64,000 nt of DNA, taken from Norana najaformis. Lineage: Eukaryota > Annelida > Clitellata > Crassiclitellata > Hormogastridae. Location of the stretch: NCBI GenBank assembly GCA_964023275.1, contig OZ029919.1, forward strand, positions 8,823,202 through 8,887,201. The letters run 5' to 3'. The position numbers were made by a program, and so were the translations under genes. The notes under the pieces are model-generated. The model was not told where the DNA came from, did no database searches, and saw nothing but the letters and a program-made list of their open reading frames with translations. Below, in pieces: positions 11,801 to 22,859 of this stretch. Position 1 is the first letter of the stretch, and each line of letters begins with the position of its first letter.

Positions 11801-14800
11801 AAAGAAAACCCAGTCCACTCTTTAAACGATGTCTTTGGCAAAACTAAAATGTCATAATAAGCTTTATTTATGGCTAATTATAATTCTTGCTGATTCATAT
11901 AATGCCTACATCCTTATAATGTAAAATCAGCATATCTTGCCGCGTGCTGAGATATTGCTGATTCAACGAAATAACTATTCCGTAGCCTACAGCTTACTCA
12001 GCACTAAATTCATGGCCTCATTTAGAATTTATTTGTGCTTATACAGCGTTTCATGGTTTCGAACTATGTAAATAGATTATGCTGAAGTCAGCATTTATAG
12101 CCTATATAAACCGCCTCCTGAAAGCTAGAGCAGCCGCAGTCGTCTTAGGGCATATTAAGAGTTGGTCGCAAGAACAATCTGTGAATGTGAGCATTAAATA
12201 ACTACATGTTCTTACTATTTTTTAGGTTAGTCATTTAATTCCTCAGATGCGAACATCCTTAAGGTTATGGCTACTTCCAGACGGAGCTGCATTAACCATC
12301 CAGACATATTCTGCTACATTTGTGGGGAATACACACTAAAAGCAAACAGGAAACCGATTTCTGAGTTTGTAAAAAGAGCATATGTAGGTTATTTTGGTGT
12401 CAAACTTGGAGATCAAGATAAGCAATGGGCTCCTCATACAGTATGCAAAACTTGTATTGAACAATTGCGCCACTGGACAATTGGAAAGAGAAGCTGCCTG
12501 AAATTTGGTGTACCGATGGTTTGGAGGGAACAGATAAACCACTTCGACGACTGTTACTTTTGTATGGTTAATATCATAGGCATCAATCGAAATAATCGTC
12601 ACAAGTTGTCTTACCCTGATATACCTTCAGCCAGGAGACCTGTTCCGCATTCGGATATTGTACCAGTTCCACCTTTTCGCGAACTACCTCAGCTCTCAGA
12701 CGATGAGACTTGCATGTCCAATATCGGACAAGATGACGAAAGTGAAGAAAGTGGGGGCAGTGACAGTGATTTCCAATCAACTTCACACAGTGAACGTTTT
12801 GACCAAAAAGAGTTGAGTGATCTGATCAGGGACTTAAATCTTTCCAAAGAGTCCTCTGAATTGCTTGCGTCCAGACTAAAGGAAAAGAATGCACTTCAGC
12901 CTGGAACGAAAATTACAATTTATAGAAACAGAGAAAAGGATTTGCTGCCATTCTTTACCGAAGACAACAACCTAGTATTCTGTAATGACATCAGCAACTT
13001 ATTGAAGAAAATTGGTCTGTCGGATTACAGCCCAGATGAGTGGCGTCTTTTTATCGACAGTTCAAAACGTAGTCTGAAATGTGTGCTTTTAAATAACGGC
13101 AACAAATTTGGTTCTATTCCAATCGGTCACTCCACCAGGATGAAAGAAGAGTACAATGCCATCTCTTTAGTACTGGAAAAGATAAAATACAAAGAACATC
13201 AATGGGTAATTTGTGTAGACTTGAAGATGGTAAATTTCCTCCTTGGTCAACAAAGTGGCTACACAAAGTATCCCTGCTTTTTGTGTCTTTGGGACAGTAG
13301 AGCCAAGCATGAACATTGGACAAGAAAAGATTGGCCTTCGAGGAAAGACATGGTGGTTGGAGCTCAAAATGTAATCAAGGAATCTTTGGTGGCACGAGAT
13401 AGGATCATACTGCCACCACTACATATAAAGCTAGGCCTGATGAAACAATTTGTCAGGGCTTTGAATAAAGAAGGTTCATGCTTCGAATACATAGTACACA
13501 AGTTACCAGGAATTACAATGGAAAAATTGAAGGCTGGAATCTTCGATGGTCCACAGATCAGGCAACTTATGAATGACCCACTTTTCATACCATCAATGAA
13601 TGAAATCGAATCTTGTGCCTGGTCTTCCTTTGTTCTTGTAACTAAAAATTTTCTTGGCAACAAGAAGGCAGACAATTATGCACAACTAGTAGAGGATATG
13701 CTTCTTCATTTCAACAAGCTTGGCTGCAACATGAGCATTAAAGTCCATTATCTCCACAGTCACTTAGATCGCTTTCCAGAGAATCTTGGTGACTTCAGCG
13801 AAGAGCAAGGTGAACGATTTCACCAAGACATCAAAACAATGGAAAATCGATATCAAGGAAGATGGGATGCACACATGATGGCAGACTATTGCTGGAATAT
13901 TATGCGCGATTGTTCCGGCAGATGCCACACTCGGAAATCGTACAAAAGGAGCTTCTTCGGTGTCGAATGACTTGAAATTTTTATAACAAACTTGTTCTGT
14001 TTGGTATCATATAAGTACAGTTTCAGGTACTACCATTTTCAGATAAATTGAAGGAAAAACCAAATAAAATATCCGAAATAAGTCATTTATAAAAAATCAA
14101 ATAAAAACTCATTTAATGAGTGTATGTGAAGGTATTAAAAATGAAATAATTCTATGCTTCAGAAGCAAAGATAAAAAAAGTTTAATTAAAAGGGGTCAAG
14201 TTCCAGAAAATAGTAAAATACCATATAAATGTCCAAGGATCAATTTCTGAAATACAACTAAATACATTTTACCGTTCCCTCAATTATCTTAAGTTTCTTA
14301 TGTTTTTCACCCATCCCTTCACTTCACTGTTTCTTATGATGCCAACAAATATTTACCCATAAATATACCTAAGTGAAAATCCAATTAAAATAAACAGAAA
14401 ATACACGGAAAACCAAAAATATCTACAGTACCTTCTGGTTCTAGCCAGACTTGATGATTTTTCTCACCAAATCTTAAAACTTTTGATTCAATTGAAGGGC
14501 AGTACCTGTATATAGGATTACAAAAAAAACATGAAATTTATGCTTTCCATGTTATTACATATACTGAGCTTACGTCTTTTAGATGTTGACAAAGGTGCTA
14601 TATAAATGCCTAGTCACAATACGGCACTGCTGTTCCTTGAGCAGCCTTTACATTGCTTTTCTTGTTACTGTCAAGTAACTTGAAAAGTGTCTTCGCACAT
14701 CATGAACCGTCCGTCTCCAGCTGTTTCTACCTTCCACTGTCCTCAGTAATTGACTCAGTTAATTTTGTCCAAGACCTTATGTTCTCAGTCCAGGATGTTC

Positions 14801-17800
14801 GTGGTCTTCCACATTCTCATGATCAAGATGTTGTGCCCTGTGTTACGTCTTTCTCCAGTCTCCATTTTCCCTCATAATATGACCAATGTATGTCATGTTC
14901 CTTGCACGTTCCTTGACTTGATGCTATTTAACAAGTGAAGAGTGTAACAACGTGAAAAGTGGTTAATGGGTAAGGTAAATCTGAATAAAAAGGTTTTACT
15001 TGGGTTGCTAACACCTGAACCATCCAATAATAACCAACATCAGGTGCATTGAGATAAGGGTGTTAGAGAAGTCTTTTGATCAGATCAAATTAGGCCAGAT
15101 TATGATCAGAACTGCCCCCAGAATGGAACATCATAAAACAGGTTATAAGAATGCTTTCTGTTGTAGAAGTTTCATCACCTTGGACCCGTTGTGCCTCGAA
15201 TCATCACACGATTTTGATGAATGTTATTTCTTATAAGGTTGGCCACAGCACTATTGGTGTATGTAAGGTAACATTTCAACTGCTTCTCTGGCTGAAACAA
15301 ATTAATAGAATATTCATTTTATCACCAGTAAATTAACTAGTAATTGATTATAATAATACAAGCAGAAAACTTTGAAAGTCATTCAATTATGCCCATCCAA
15401 CTTCCTACAATATTAACATAAAATAATTGAAATATTCAAGCAATCACTTTACAGCAACAAAATTAAAATTCAATGCAGTATTTAATATAAAAGTTGACAA
15501 AACATGCATAAATGAAATTAAAACAAAAACAGAAATAGCATTTAGCAAAAGATATTGAAACAACAAGCTAACAGAGTGCAGCTTTATTTTCATGCATGCG
15601 ACAGTGATACAGAGAATTACTGATGTTTAAGAGTCTGAATATATTCACAGCACCTTTACTAATGTTCCTAAACCTTTCTAGAACTCAGTTTTGTTCAGTA
15701 ACTGAGTGATCGAATATTATGCGATAAGTCAGTCTGCAGCTAATATTTTTATCTTTAGGTTCATGGGTTCATTGCCTGTTGGTGTTAATTGCATGCTTAA
15801 ATAAGATTAATAGACATTTGTCAAAATTTGTAATGGTGCACCATAAGTTGAAACCTTGTGCATTATTACAACTACACTATAAAACTTATAAGATTAGATC
15901 AGTTCGTTTAAAACAAAGTCAGGGATATCAAGTCGATCACTGCGGCCTTTGCAAACAGAACATGAAATCAGGTGAATGATCAGCTGCGAAATGATTTATC
16001 AGCTCTGCATAATTACTGCACAACCTCAATCCAAACTTTGTCGTTCATGAAGCTGAATGGTACAGGCGGACAATCGGGTAACGAAGGTTTTGCTCTGCTG
16101 AAGTCAATCGTTTTGCCATCAAGTCGAGGTGGTGTACCTGTGAAGAATGCAAAACCAGGATACAAATTTTTAGAAAAAATCATACTCTTAAGCTGATCTA
16201 GAGACTTCTAAAGCACCACTATTATTGTACACTCTGCTATGCTTGAAACTGCCACAAGAAAGTGACATTGAACTTTTCTTTTGCTCAAAGTTATAGAACA
16301 AAGATGGTCATCTTATCATTGTTTCATTAAATATGAATGTGTTTACAAATGCAATAAAAATAAAAGGGTACTTCAAATGCATTAAAAATGAATGCAAATA
16401 TTAACCCTTTTCCCCATATATTTTTAACCAATAATCTGGCCCCTCCCAATATTTTTAGGTTTTGATCCCATTTCACCTCTTAAGGGCAAACATTTAACAT
16501 CTTATCAACCACTGAAGATACAGCTAAAGTGCAAGGATCAAATTTTACAATTTTGTGCCTGTGGCACTTGTGGAAAGTTTTCTGGTGTTGCAACTTGCAC
16601 AAAGCCAAAGCCATTTTCCTGTGGTGTAAAAAGGGTTAATGCATTGAAAATGAATTATTGCATTGAAATAAATGTGCATAAGGCACTTGTATAGCAAACG
16701 GAACAGGCTTAACAAGCATTTAAAAAGTCCGGTTACATCACCGTACATTTACACTTTGAGAACTAGTACACCTCACAAAGGTGTGCATGATAACAAGATA
16801 ATAATAATAATCACACTCAGTGTTACCTGTAAATAAAATATTAATATAATTGAATAATAAAATATAATAAATAGGTCTCTCAATCTGGAACAGGCTCCCA
16901 AACAAATTGCAATGAGCTTCTTGTCCTTTCGAAGCCTCCACATCACCAGCGGCTGAAGACCATTCCGTATGATTGTGGCCTTGTGTTGTCTTGGTGGGGA
17001 AACATTCAAGTTTTCTTGAATTGGCGCTAAATAAATGTGCACTTATGATTATGATTACGAAACACAATGGCGTTTTGTTTTACCTGTCTTCAGCCGTCCG
17101 AGCTTGAATCCTGCTGAATCAAGTGACTTGGCCAGACCCACTGCTGGTCCATCTCCTATCCGTCCAGCTGGCCTTGAATCCATTCCTATAATAATCTCAC
17201 CACGCAGAAATGTTCCGGTGGTCAGAACAACTGAATTTCCTGTGATCAGCTGACCATTTTCTACAACAAAATTGTCGGCCTATTTGTATTGTCTTGCTTT
17301 TGTTGTCTGACCACTGTGATCCACCCACGTCTACATTCCTCGCTCAGTCGATGGACATAAGGCATGTTAACAAATGCATTACTTACTTACTTACTTACTT
17401 AGAACAATAAATATTATTTGTTGATATGCACCAACCTAACAATTAATGGTGTGACACAGCAGTACACTCGTGCAGCACTGCACCGAGTCTGTAATCCAGT
17501 GATTGTGGGTTTGAATCTGCTAACCGGACTCTGCATTGATACCCCCGACAAATTGTTCAGACAGACTTCTTTTATGCCTCACACTGAGATTTACTGACCT
17601 TGCACTAACAAGGACAATAAATAACTAAATAAAGAAATAAATTATCTGAAATAAAATGTTTAAACAATATAATAATCAACATGTATCCTTGCCTAAAACA
17701 ACACCACCACAGCGAAACTTGACTTTGACACTGGAACAGGAGAGGCCAGTTGGTTCATTCAGGATCAAGTCTTCCACAGGAGCAGCCAAAATTGTGAGAT

Positions 17801-20491
17801 TCTCAGTCGATGCAAGTTCTTTCTGCATCTCTTGTTTGTACAGCTGTCTGTCAATCTGGGCACGTGGCCCCTGCAATGTCAAGTACAAATTGCACATGTA
17901 TTCCTTAGAAACTGAAGGAGAACTGTACAATATAACAGAATAAACTCAAGCAATAACCTATTTACTAGGATTTATATAGCACTCTTGAAATATCTAGTCA
18001 AAAGCTCTACACATGCACAGCGAGTCAAGAGCAAATTTACAACACTGTATTCACATCTGATAAGGAGGAGGCTGATTTATTAAAAATGCATTTAATTAAA
18101 ATTTATTAAAAAATTAAAAAAAAATAATTAAATATATGAATTACTAAACAATTATTTATTTATTTAATTAATTATTTATTTATTTATTAAATAATTAATA
18201 AATAACTAAATTAAAAATAATTATAATTTATTAAAAATCTGCAGAAGTAATTGAACAATCTATAATGAATAAGTGGTCTTCTTGCAGTTAAAAACAATAA
18301 AAGCAACTTAATGTAACACTGTAATTTGCAGTTGTAATGGCAAGTTTGTATAGCGCCTTTCAAAAGAAACCATCAGATGTGCTCCAGCCCTAAGGACACA
18401 AAACCCCGATCAATCCAAATGGAGCACTAACAGAAAGGGGGCAAAGAAAGACCAAGACGCCCCTGTTGTAGGGTGCTAGGCAACCTATATTAAGTCATTA
18501 TCTGACAAACTGCTGTTAAACCATCAGAATAACAGACCAATTATGTAGTGTTGTTGTTTATATAGCACCTTTACCAACCTTTCAAAGGCACCCTTCAAAC
18601 AATGACTTTGTTTCATATACTACATGCATACTAAAACTAAAATCTCGACTGAACAATAAAACCTGTAATTATGTGCAAAGGGAAATTAGCCGTCATGAGG
18701 AATTTTTACCTATTGATGTATGACTTAGTGAGAGTCAAAAAGAAACAGATGTAGTTATGAATTACCCAGACAGCTGGACCTTTTCCTGTATTAAGCATTC
18801 GATAATGAACCCCAGAAAGATCTGAAGTAAACAACATACAGCTGCAGTTTAAAAGCTACGAATGCAAAAATTTATTATTATTTCTTACATTTATGAAGCA
18901 CCACTACCCAATACCTTTAATTAGCATGGCAGCAGTTACCTGACTGCCCTTCTCTGGTGATACCCAAGACTAGAACCGTTCTTAGCCTTTTCAGTTGCTG
19001 GACCTAGATTTTGGAACTCTCTCCCTGGTTCTCTTCGTTCAGCTCAATCGCTTGTGTCACTTCATTCCCAACTTAAGACTTCGCTTTTTCAAATTACTTA
19101 TTTGCCAGAGGCTGTCTTTCTGTCTTACTGAACTAATCTCCCAGATTTTGACTTGACTGAGCCTTGGCTTTGGTGCATCATGCATCACCAGTTAATGCCT
19201 TGTGCATAAGACAACGGCATGATAGAAGTTATTAATTAACAATTAATTAACAATTTAATAAATGAACATAAATAAAAAACACAACCTTCACAAATTCAGA
19301 AAGCAATTTAATTAATGAACCTCAGGAGAACAGTTTGGAAAGAGATTGTTCTAGCTTAATTTTGTAAATGTTTGGAGCATAGATGAGAATGAGTTTTCTT
19401 TACCACAGATGCGACCACATAATCCATCAAGAGCATCTATTTCCTTGATGAGATGACCTTTTCCGATGCCACCAAATGCAGGATTACATGACATTTCTCC
19501 TAAATTCAGAAAAAACTTAACACTTAAAAAGCCCAGCACCTAAGTCCAAGCATCTCGGTAATTTACTAACGAATCCTTTGAACAGTTCTATTAACTAGGT
19601 CAAAGTAGCTAAACATCTGGAACATTATACTAATTAAAAACTGGAATCTGGATTATTATCCTAATTAAAAACTGAATGACTTTACTAAAAAGCTTATACA
19701 GTTGTACTAACTAAATACCTGGGCAAATGCATCAACTACAGACGTGAAAAAGTATCTTAACTAACTATATAAGGACCTGGACAATTTATATTCAAACGTG
19801 AACCACTGTCAGTCAAACTCAAAAATATAATTGGGAACCAAACTGGCAACACTAAAATATAGTGATAAGCTTGGTTTCTTTAAATTCTTCTTTAAGTTGT
19901 TCTCATAAAAAATCAAATTTAAATTTCCATACAAATGCACAGAAACAATTAATGTTAATTTTTGCTATTGGTTATACAATTAATTCCAGTTTACTATTAA
20001 TAATGATCAGCAGAAACTAAAATTTATTAGATCAATGAATAACACATTAGTAACACTATATATTTTATATATATACAATGTGTATATCTGTATGCACACA
20101 ACAAATCTGTATATTGGTGCTTTTCTTGAAACTACGCTAAATTTCTGTTTACAATTACCACCACACGCTAAAGATAAGCATTACAAAAACCCAATCAAAT
20201 TACAAAAACAAAAGCATCACAAAAACTCAAGCAATATTCACTGGAAAACTCTGTCTACTGACCAATAGTGTTCAGTTTGTGAGTGACCAGTAGAGTTTTT
20301 GCACCCATTCGAGCTGAAGCAGCAGCGGCCTCTGACCCTGCATGACCTCCACCAACAATGATGACATCATAATGGAATGATGGTTCAGTCTGAACTAATG
20401 TTGACTGGTTAACGAACTTCAACAGCTGAAGCCTATGTGCTGCAACTGGTCGCCTCATGTGCCTCAAAAATGGTGACGATTTTGCTAACAT
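5863..20491 (-). CDS. MTO1: MTO1, mitochondrial tRNA 5-taurinomethyluridine synthesis FAD protein (MnmG/GidA family)
   Basis: Mitochondrial partner of GTPBP3 that installs the 5-substituent on the wobble uridine of certain tRNAs. Sixteen coding exons were traced with matching phases: 20491-20263, 19499-19404, 18821-18766, 17870-17693, 17260-17084, 16137-16025, 15291-15179, 14505-14432, 11392-11276, 10192-10062, 9700-9496, 8587-8425, 7926-7808, 7135-7039, 6239-6185, 5967-5863; 2028 nt, 675 residues plus stop, a normal length. The first 30 residues are Arg-rich with no acidic residue, as expected of a mitochondrial presequence. FAD loop [10 protein letters not shown] (about 46-55), then [14 protein letters not shown] with the conserved Cys81, [33 protein letters not shown] with the second conserved Cys (323), [15 protein letters not shown] and [13 protein letters not shown]. 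The C-terminal helical domain (LPDDLDYER.., [16 protein letters not shown]) binds MnmE/GTPBP3 and tRNA in the family. All introns are GT-AG except one GC-AG. The longest intron (14506-15178 side excluded; 11393-14431) houses a transposon ORF in antisense. Confidence 0.97.
6674..6786 (-). repeat. Inverted repeat, right arm
   Basis: Counterpart of 4790-4902. On the minus strand it is followed by an open frame reading [20 protein letters not shown] and on for about 25 more residues. The left arm reads AITKAALLRSNKNKIEG in the same frame, so the repeat may derive from a coding sequence (a transposon ORF or an old exon). Confidence 0.7.
6900..6985 (+). repeat. Dispersed repeat (TTCAAGTGAAATC family)
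   Basis: Contains CAAGTGAAATC, CAAAATCATA and GAAAAGCC, as in 24785-24880. A reverse copy lies at about 7450-7545. Confidence 0.5.
7385..7550 (+). mobile_element. tRNA-derived SINE-like repeat
   Basis: A B-box-like GGTTCAAGTCTC inside a tRNA-like head (GTAGCATGATGATTAGAGGTC) is followed by a body that matches, in reverse complement, the repeat at 24785-24880. It lies in an MTO1 intron. Confidence 0.5.
8805..9060 (+). mobile_element. Dispersed SINE-like repeat with ATTC microsatellite head
   Basis: CATTCATTCATTC units followed by ATTTATATAGCGCCCCTTC and about 200 bp of non-coding sequence. The 'tttatatagcgcc' start recurs several times in the window. The open frame across it has no family features. 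Confidence 0.5.
11605..14096 (+). mobile_element. Intact transposase-like element in an MTO1 intron, flanked by a 57-bp direct repeat
   Basis: A 57-nt sequence starting CAGATAAAyTGAAGG and ending GTCATTTATAAAAAA occurs at 11605-11661 and again at 14040-14096 with two mismatches by eye. Between the copies lie 2378 bp that start CACTGGCCAACAG followed by a T-run, and contain one long uninterrupted ORF on the plus strand, opposite to MTO1. No clear terminal inverted repeat pairs the two ends, and no LTR is seen. A 57-bp duplication is far longer than normal target-site duplications, so the ends of the mobile unit are uncertain. Confidence 0.7.
12267..13970 (+). CDS. 567-residue transposase-like protein with N-terminal zinc-binding Cys pairs
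   Basis: An unbroken 567-codon ORF from ATG. The N-terminus has three CxxC pairs (C16/C19, C60/C63 and C96/C99; [21 protein letters not shown]), resembling a ZAD-like or other treble-clef DNA-binding head. An acidic Ser-rich linker follows (about 145-175). The C-terminal half looks like an RNase H-fold integrase/transposase: a beta-strand Asp in [10 protein letters not shown] (D318), a zinc-knuckle-like YPCFLCLWD (C337/C340), [11 protein letters not shown] (H386) and GERFHQDIK with E516, then YQGRWD. Similar uncharacterised multi-copy proteins are, from memory, common in cnidarian, arthropod and hemichordate genomes. Assigning D318, E516 and H386 as catalytic is inference; CACTA/EnSpm-like or KDZ-like relatives are possible. 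It is antisense inside an MTO1 intron, so it does not contribute to the MTO1 protein. The intact frame suggests recent insertion or retained function. Confidence 0.75.
   Translation: MATSRRSCINHPDIFCYICGEYTLKANRKPISEFVKRAYVGYFGVKLGDQDKQWAPHTVCKTCIEQLRHWTIGKRSCLKFGVPMVWREQINHFDDCYFCMVNIIGINRNNRHKLSYPDIPSARRPVPHSDIVPVPPFRELPQLSDDETCMSNIGQDDESEESGGSDSDFQSTSHSERFDQKELSDLIRDLNLSKESSELLASRLKEKNALQPGTKITIYRNREKDLLPFFTEDNNLVFCNDISNLLKKIGLSDYSPDEWRLFIDSSKRSLKCVLLNNGNKFGSIPIGHSTRMKEEYNAISLVLEKIKYKEHQWVICVDLKMVNFLLGQQSGYTKYPCFLCLWDSRAKHEHWTRKDWPSRKDMVVGAQNVIKESLVARDRIILPPLHIKLGLMKQFVRALNKEGSCFEYIVHKLPGITMEKLKAGIFDGPQIRQLMNDPLFIPSMNEIESCAWSSFVLVTKNFLGNKKADNYAQLVEDMLLHFNKLGCNMSIKVHYLHSHLDRFPENLGDFSEEQGERFHQDIKTMENRYQGRWDAHMMADYCWNIMRDCSGRCHTRKSYKRSFFGVE
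16970..17062 (+). mobile_element. SINE fragment, CTTGTGTTGTC family
   Basis: Core GGCCTTGTGTTGTCTTGG.. to GGCGCTAAATAAATGTGCAC with an ATGATTATGATTACG tail. Related copies at 31262, 35035, 45145, 52750 and 58895. Confidence 0.65.
17261..17692 (-). other. MTO1: GC-AG intron of MTO1
   Basis: Exon 4 ends ..GGTGTTGTTTTAG and is followed by GCAAGG, the classic GC-donor consensus AG|GCAAGG. No GT donor nearby restores the frame. Joined to the acceptor TTTTGTTGTAG at 17261-17262 it gives [20 protein letters not shown], in phase and as expected for the family. All other MTO1 introns read here are GT-AG. Confidence 0.8.
17435..17642 (+). mobile_element. tRNA-derived SINE with LINE-like 3' tail
   Basis: tRNA-like head (CAGCAGTACACTCGTGCAG.., B box GGGTTTGAATC) and a 3' end TGAGATTTACTGACCTTGCA..AATAAATAA. 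The 3' end resembles the sequence that follows the LINE C-terminal fragment at 53390-53655. Confidence 0.6.
18085..18240. repeat. AT-only low-complexity tract
   Basis: About 150 bp of almost pure A/T with TTAA, TTTA and AATA units in an MTO1 intron. Confidence 0.9.
18340..18500 (+). mobile_element. GCGCC-type SINE
   Basis: Begins GTTTGTATAGCGCCTTTCAA and continues through GATGTGCTCCAGCCC.. as a non-coding body. A shorter relative follows at about 18550-18600. Confidence 0.5.
18960..19215 (+). mobile_element. Non-LTR retrotransposon (CR1/L2-like) C-terminal remnant
   Basis: The plus strand reads [20 protein letters not shown] then [16 protein letters not shown] with a frameshift. This W-N-S-L-P motif and K-T-x-L-F end are typical of LINE reverse-transcriptase ORF C-termini. 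The 3' flank (GCCTTGGCTTTGGTGCATCA..GTTAATGCCTTGTGCAT) recurs inverted at 32165-32300. Confidence 0.7.
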
Positions 20492-21719
20492 ATTTCAGTC
20501 TGTTGACTGGTAAATCACCAAAACAGGAGCAGTGTAAACATTGGTAAGTACCAGCAATATCTAGTTTATACGTAGGCCTAATCTTATAACACTTTAAACA
20601 TAAGGGTAATATTATAAAATGTGTCTTCAAGCCATTCAGGCAGCAATGTTGTTACGTAACCATTATTGTCTTATAAGTATAGAATGTAGATGTCAGTGCA
20701 ACAATTAAGACAACAATATGCCTCTTCAACACTACCAAAGTCAAAATCTAGCAAGGGCAAAATTTTATGAATTAAGAGTTCCTGTTCTACTGATATTCAC
20801 CTTTTCCAACTGGTTAAAATCTTGCCAATTATTACAACATATAGGGCTTTTAATTCTGAACACTTGGACTTCGTCAGTCCAATCATATCTCCCTATATGA
20901 TTCTGGTGTCTTTAACAAATGTATCTTATACGCAGCGCAGTCATTTCCAACAAATGAAATGACTTCTCTCAGGATTTACCTTTTATAATCTGTTTTTAAT
21001 TTGTAGATTGTATTTCAGTTTCCTGATTTTATCATTACTTTTGTTATTTATAAGTTTACTACGCAAACCATGTCCAAACCAGTTTAGGGTTAACTCAATG
21101 GACAGCCCCAATACTATCTGGATCCACCCTTTTATATGAGATGTTAATACATTATTGTGATGCAATATATCAAATTCTTGTTTATGTTCTCCAGCAACTT
21201 CACGAGGGCCAATGAGCGATAATAGAGTTTTTTTGCTACCAAGAAATCCAAAGAGGAATCCAAGCGTCAATAATGAAACTTCCTTTATCTGATGCTAATT
21301 AAAAAGCACAAAACTTTTAATTGAATTAATTTAATTGAACTAATTTTAACTGAACTTTTAACTGAACTTTTAATTGTAAGAATACATTCCAAAACAATTA
21401 ACCATAAACTTGCAAGCGCTACAATGAACTATAAACACAAGCATGGGAGCCGCTCCTAGAATGGCAGCTATTTTATGAAAGCTATAACATCCCAGGTCAA
21501 ACATTTGTTATTGTTAGTATTATTACTAATTTCACTAATACTAGTACTAGTACTATTACTTATTGTTGTTGTTATTGTTATTATTACTGTTATTATTAAT
21601 TTTTCTGTTTGGTTAAAAGTCTATAAATTGGCCTACTCGCTTACTGTAGATTCGTGTTCTATTTTTGTCTAAGCGTCGTAAGATGCAGTTCTGCCATGCA
21701 GCATTATTTATAAATTAAT

Positions 21720-21778
21720 AGTGTAAATGTACACGATCTTCTATAGCGATAGTATGGCCTCAACCCTCTTCTATCCAC
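21720..21778 (+). mobile_element. SINE fragment (TGTACACG..CTATAGCGA family)
   Basis: AAATGTACACGATCTTCTAT..AGTATGGCCTCAACCC matches the 5' part of repeats at 39690, 42825 and 45275, and in reverse at 63130. Confidence 0.55.
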
Positions 21779-21824
21779 ATATCAACTAATACATCTACTC
21801 TTAGTTTTACCTATAATTCGCCTG

Positions 21825-22790
21825 TGCGCAATCTTGGCATTAAATTTGACCAATTCACACCTCCAACCTCTATCGTGTCTGTCTCATGCATATTCGTGAC
21901 CTTCACCGTATTCGTTCTATGCTCGATTTTAAACTGCCTTTACCATTGTTACCTCTGTTGTACACTCCAAGATCGACTACGGTAATTCTCTTTTCCTCGC
22001 CATTGGATCCACTAAAATTAAGCATCTTCAACTCATCCAAAATTCATTTGCAAGTGCTGTCATCAGTACAACCAAGCATCATCATATCACTCCCCTTCTG
22101 AAGTCATTCAAGTGGCTGAAAACCAATTAAATCCATTCATTTCAAAGTTCTCTCCCTAACCGATAGCTCTTTCAAATTTCCCCAAACTCCTTATCTTTGC
22201 AAACTCTACCATTCAATCAGACCGCTCTTCTCGTTCATCCTCTTACCTCACCCTTGCCCGTCCCTCTGTAACCACTCGTCCTCTCTCTGCTGCACCTCGA
22301 CTCAGTGCGATTGAACATTAGAAAATTCTTCTTCAGCCAGAGGATTGTTCATCACTGGAACTGGCTACCAGAAGATTTAACATCTACACCAAGCTTGAAC
22401 AGTTTTTAAAAAACTTAACAGTTGGATGGAGAGGTATACTGTAGGCACTAAAACCCATTACAGCTTACTTAGCCTATTATCTGTAATCGTATCTGAATCT
22501 GGAACAATCTCCCTCTTGAATTTTGCAAATGCTTTGTTCCTCTATCACTCTCGTCTTTCACCCCCACCATCCGTCTCAAGCCCCTCTAACTATTACTCAT
22601 CAGGTATTCTCAACTTTTTCGAGAAATCGCAACCTGATTCATCGAATCCGTTGTCTTCCCGTTTCTCTCAGCTTAAACTCAATGCACCCTAACAGCTCCT
22701 TTCCCTTTCTCTCTTTGGTCTTCTGGCAACCTGATTTGGTTCTTAACATGGCATCTTTGGACAACTCCACTGACTTGCAACACTAAAGCG
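21825..22790 (+). mobile_element. Degraded non-LTR retrotransposon ORF2 C-terminus plus 3' UTR
   Basis: The plus strand in shifting frames reads VRNLGIKFD, then HIRDLHRIRSMLDFK, DYGNSLFLAIGSTKIKHLQL, IQNSFASAV.., HHHITPLLKSFKWLK, and finally two WN-LP-type C-terminal segments (about 22345-22420 and 22495-22560). This is the classic C-terminal third of CR1/L2-type reverse transcriptases, broken by frameshifts and stops. The 3' UTR at about 22610-22790 is repeated at 56640-56870. Confidence 0.8.
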
Positions 22791-22859
22791 TTGTTTTATG
22801 CTATTAAATATATAATCGAAAGAAATAAAATGAAATTTTAAGGAGGCTCGGCTTTTTTC

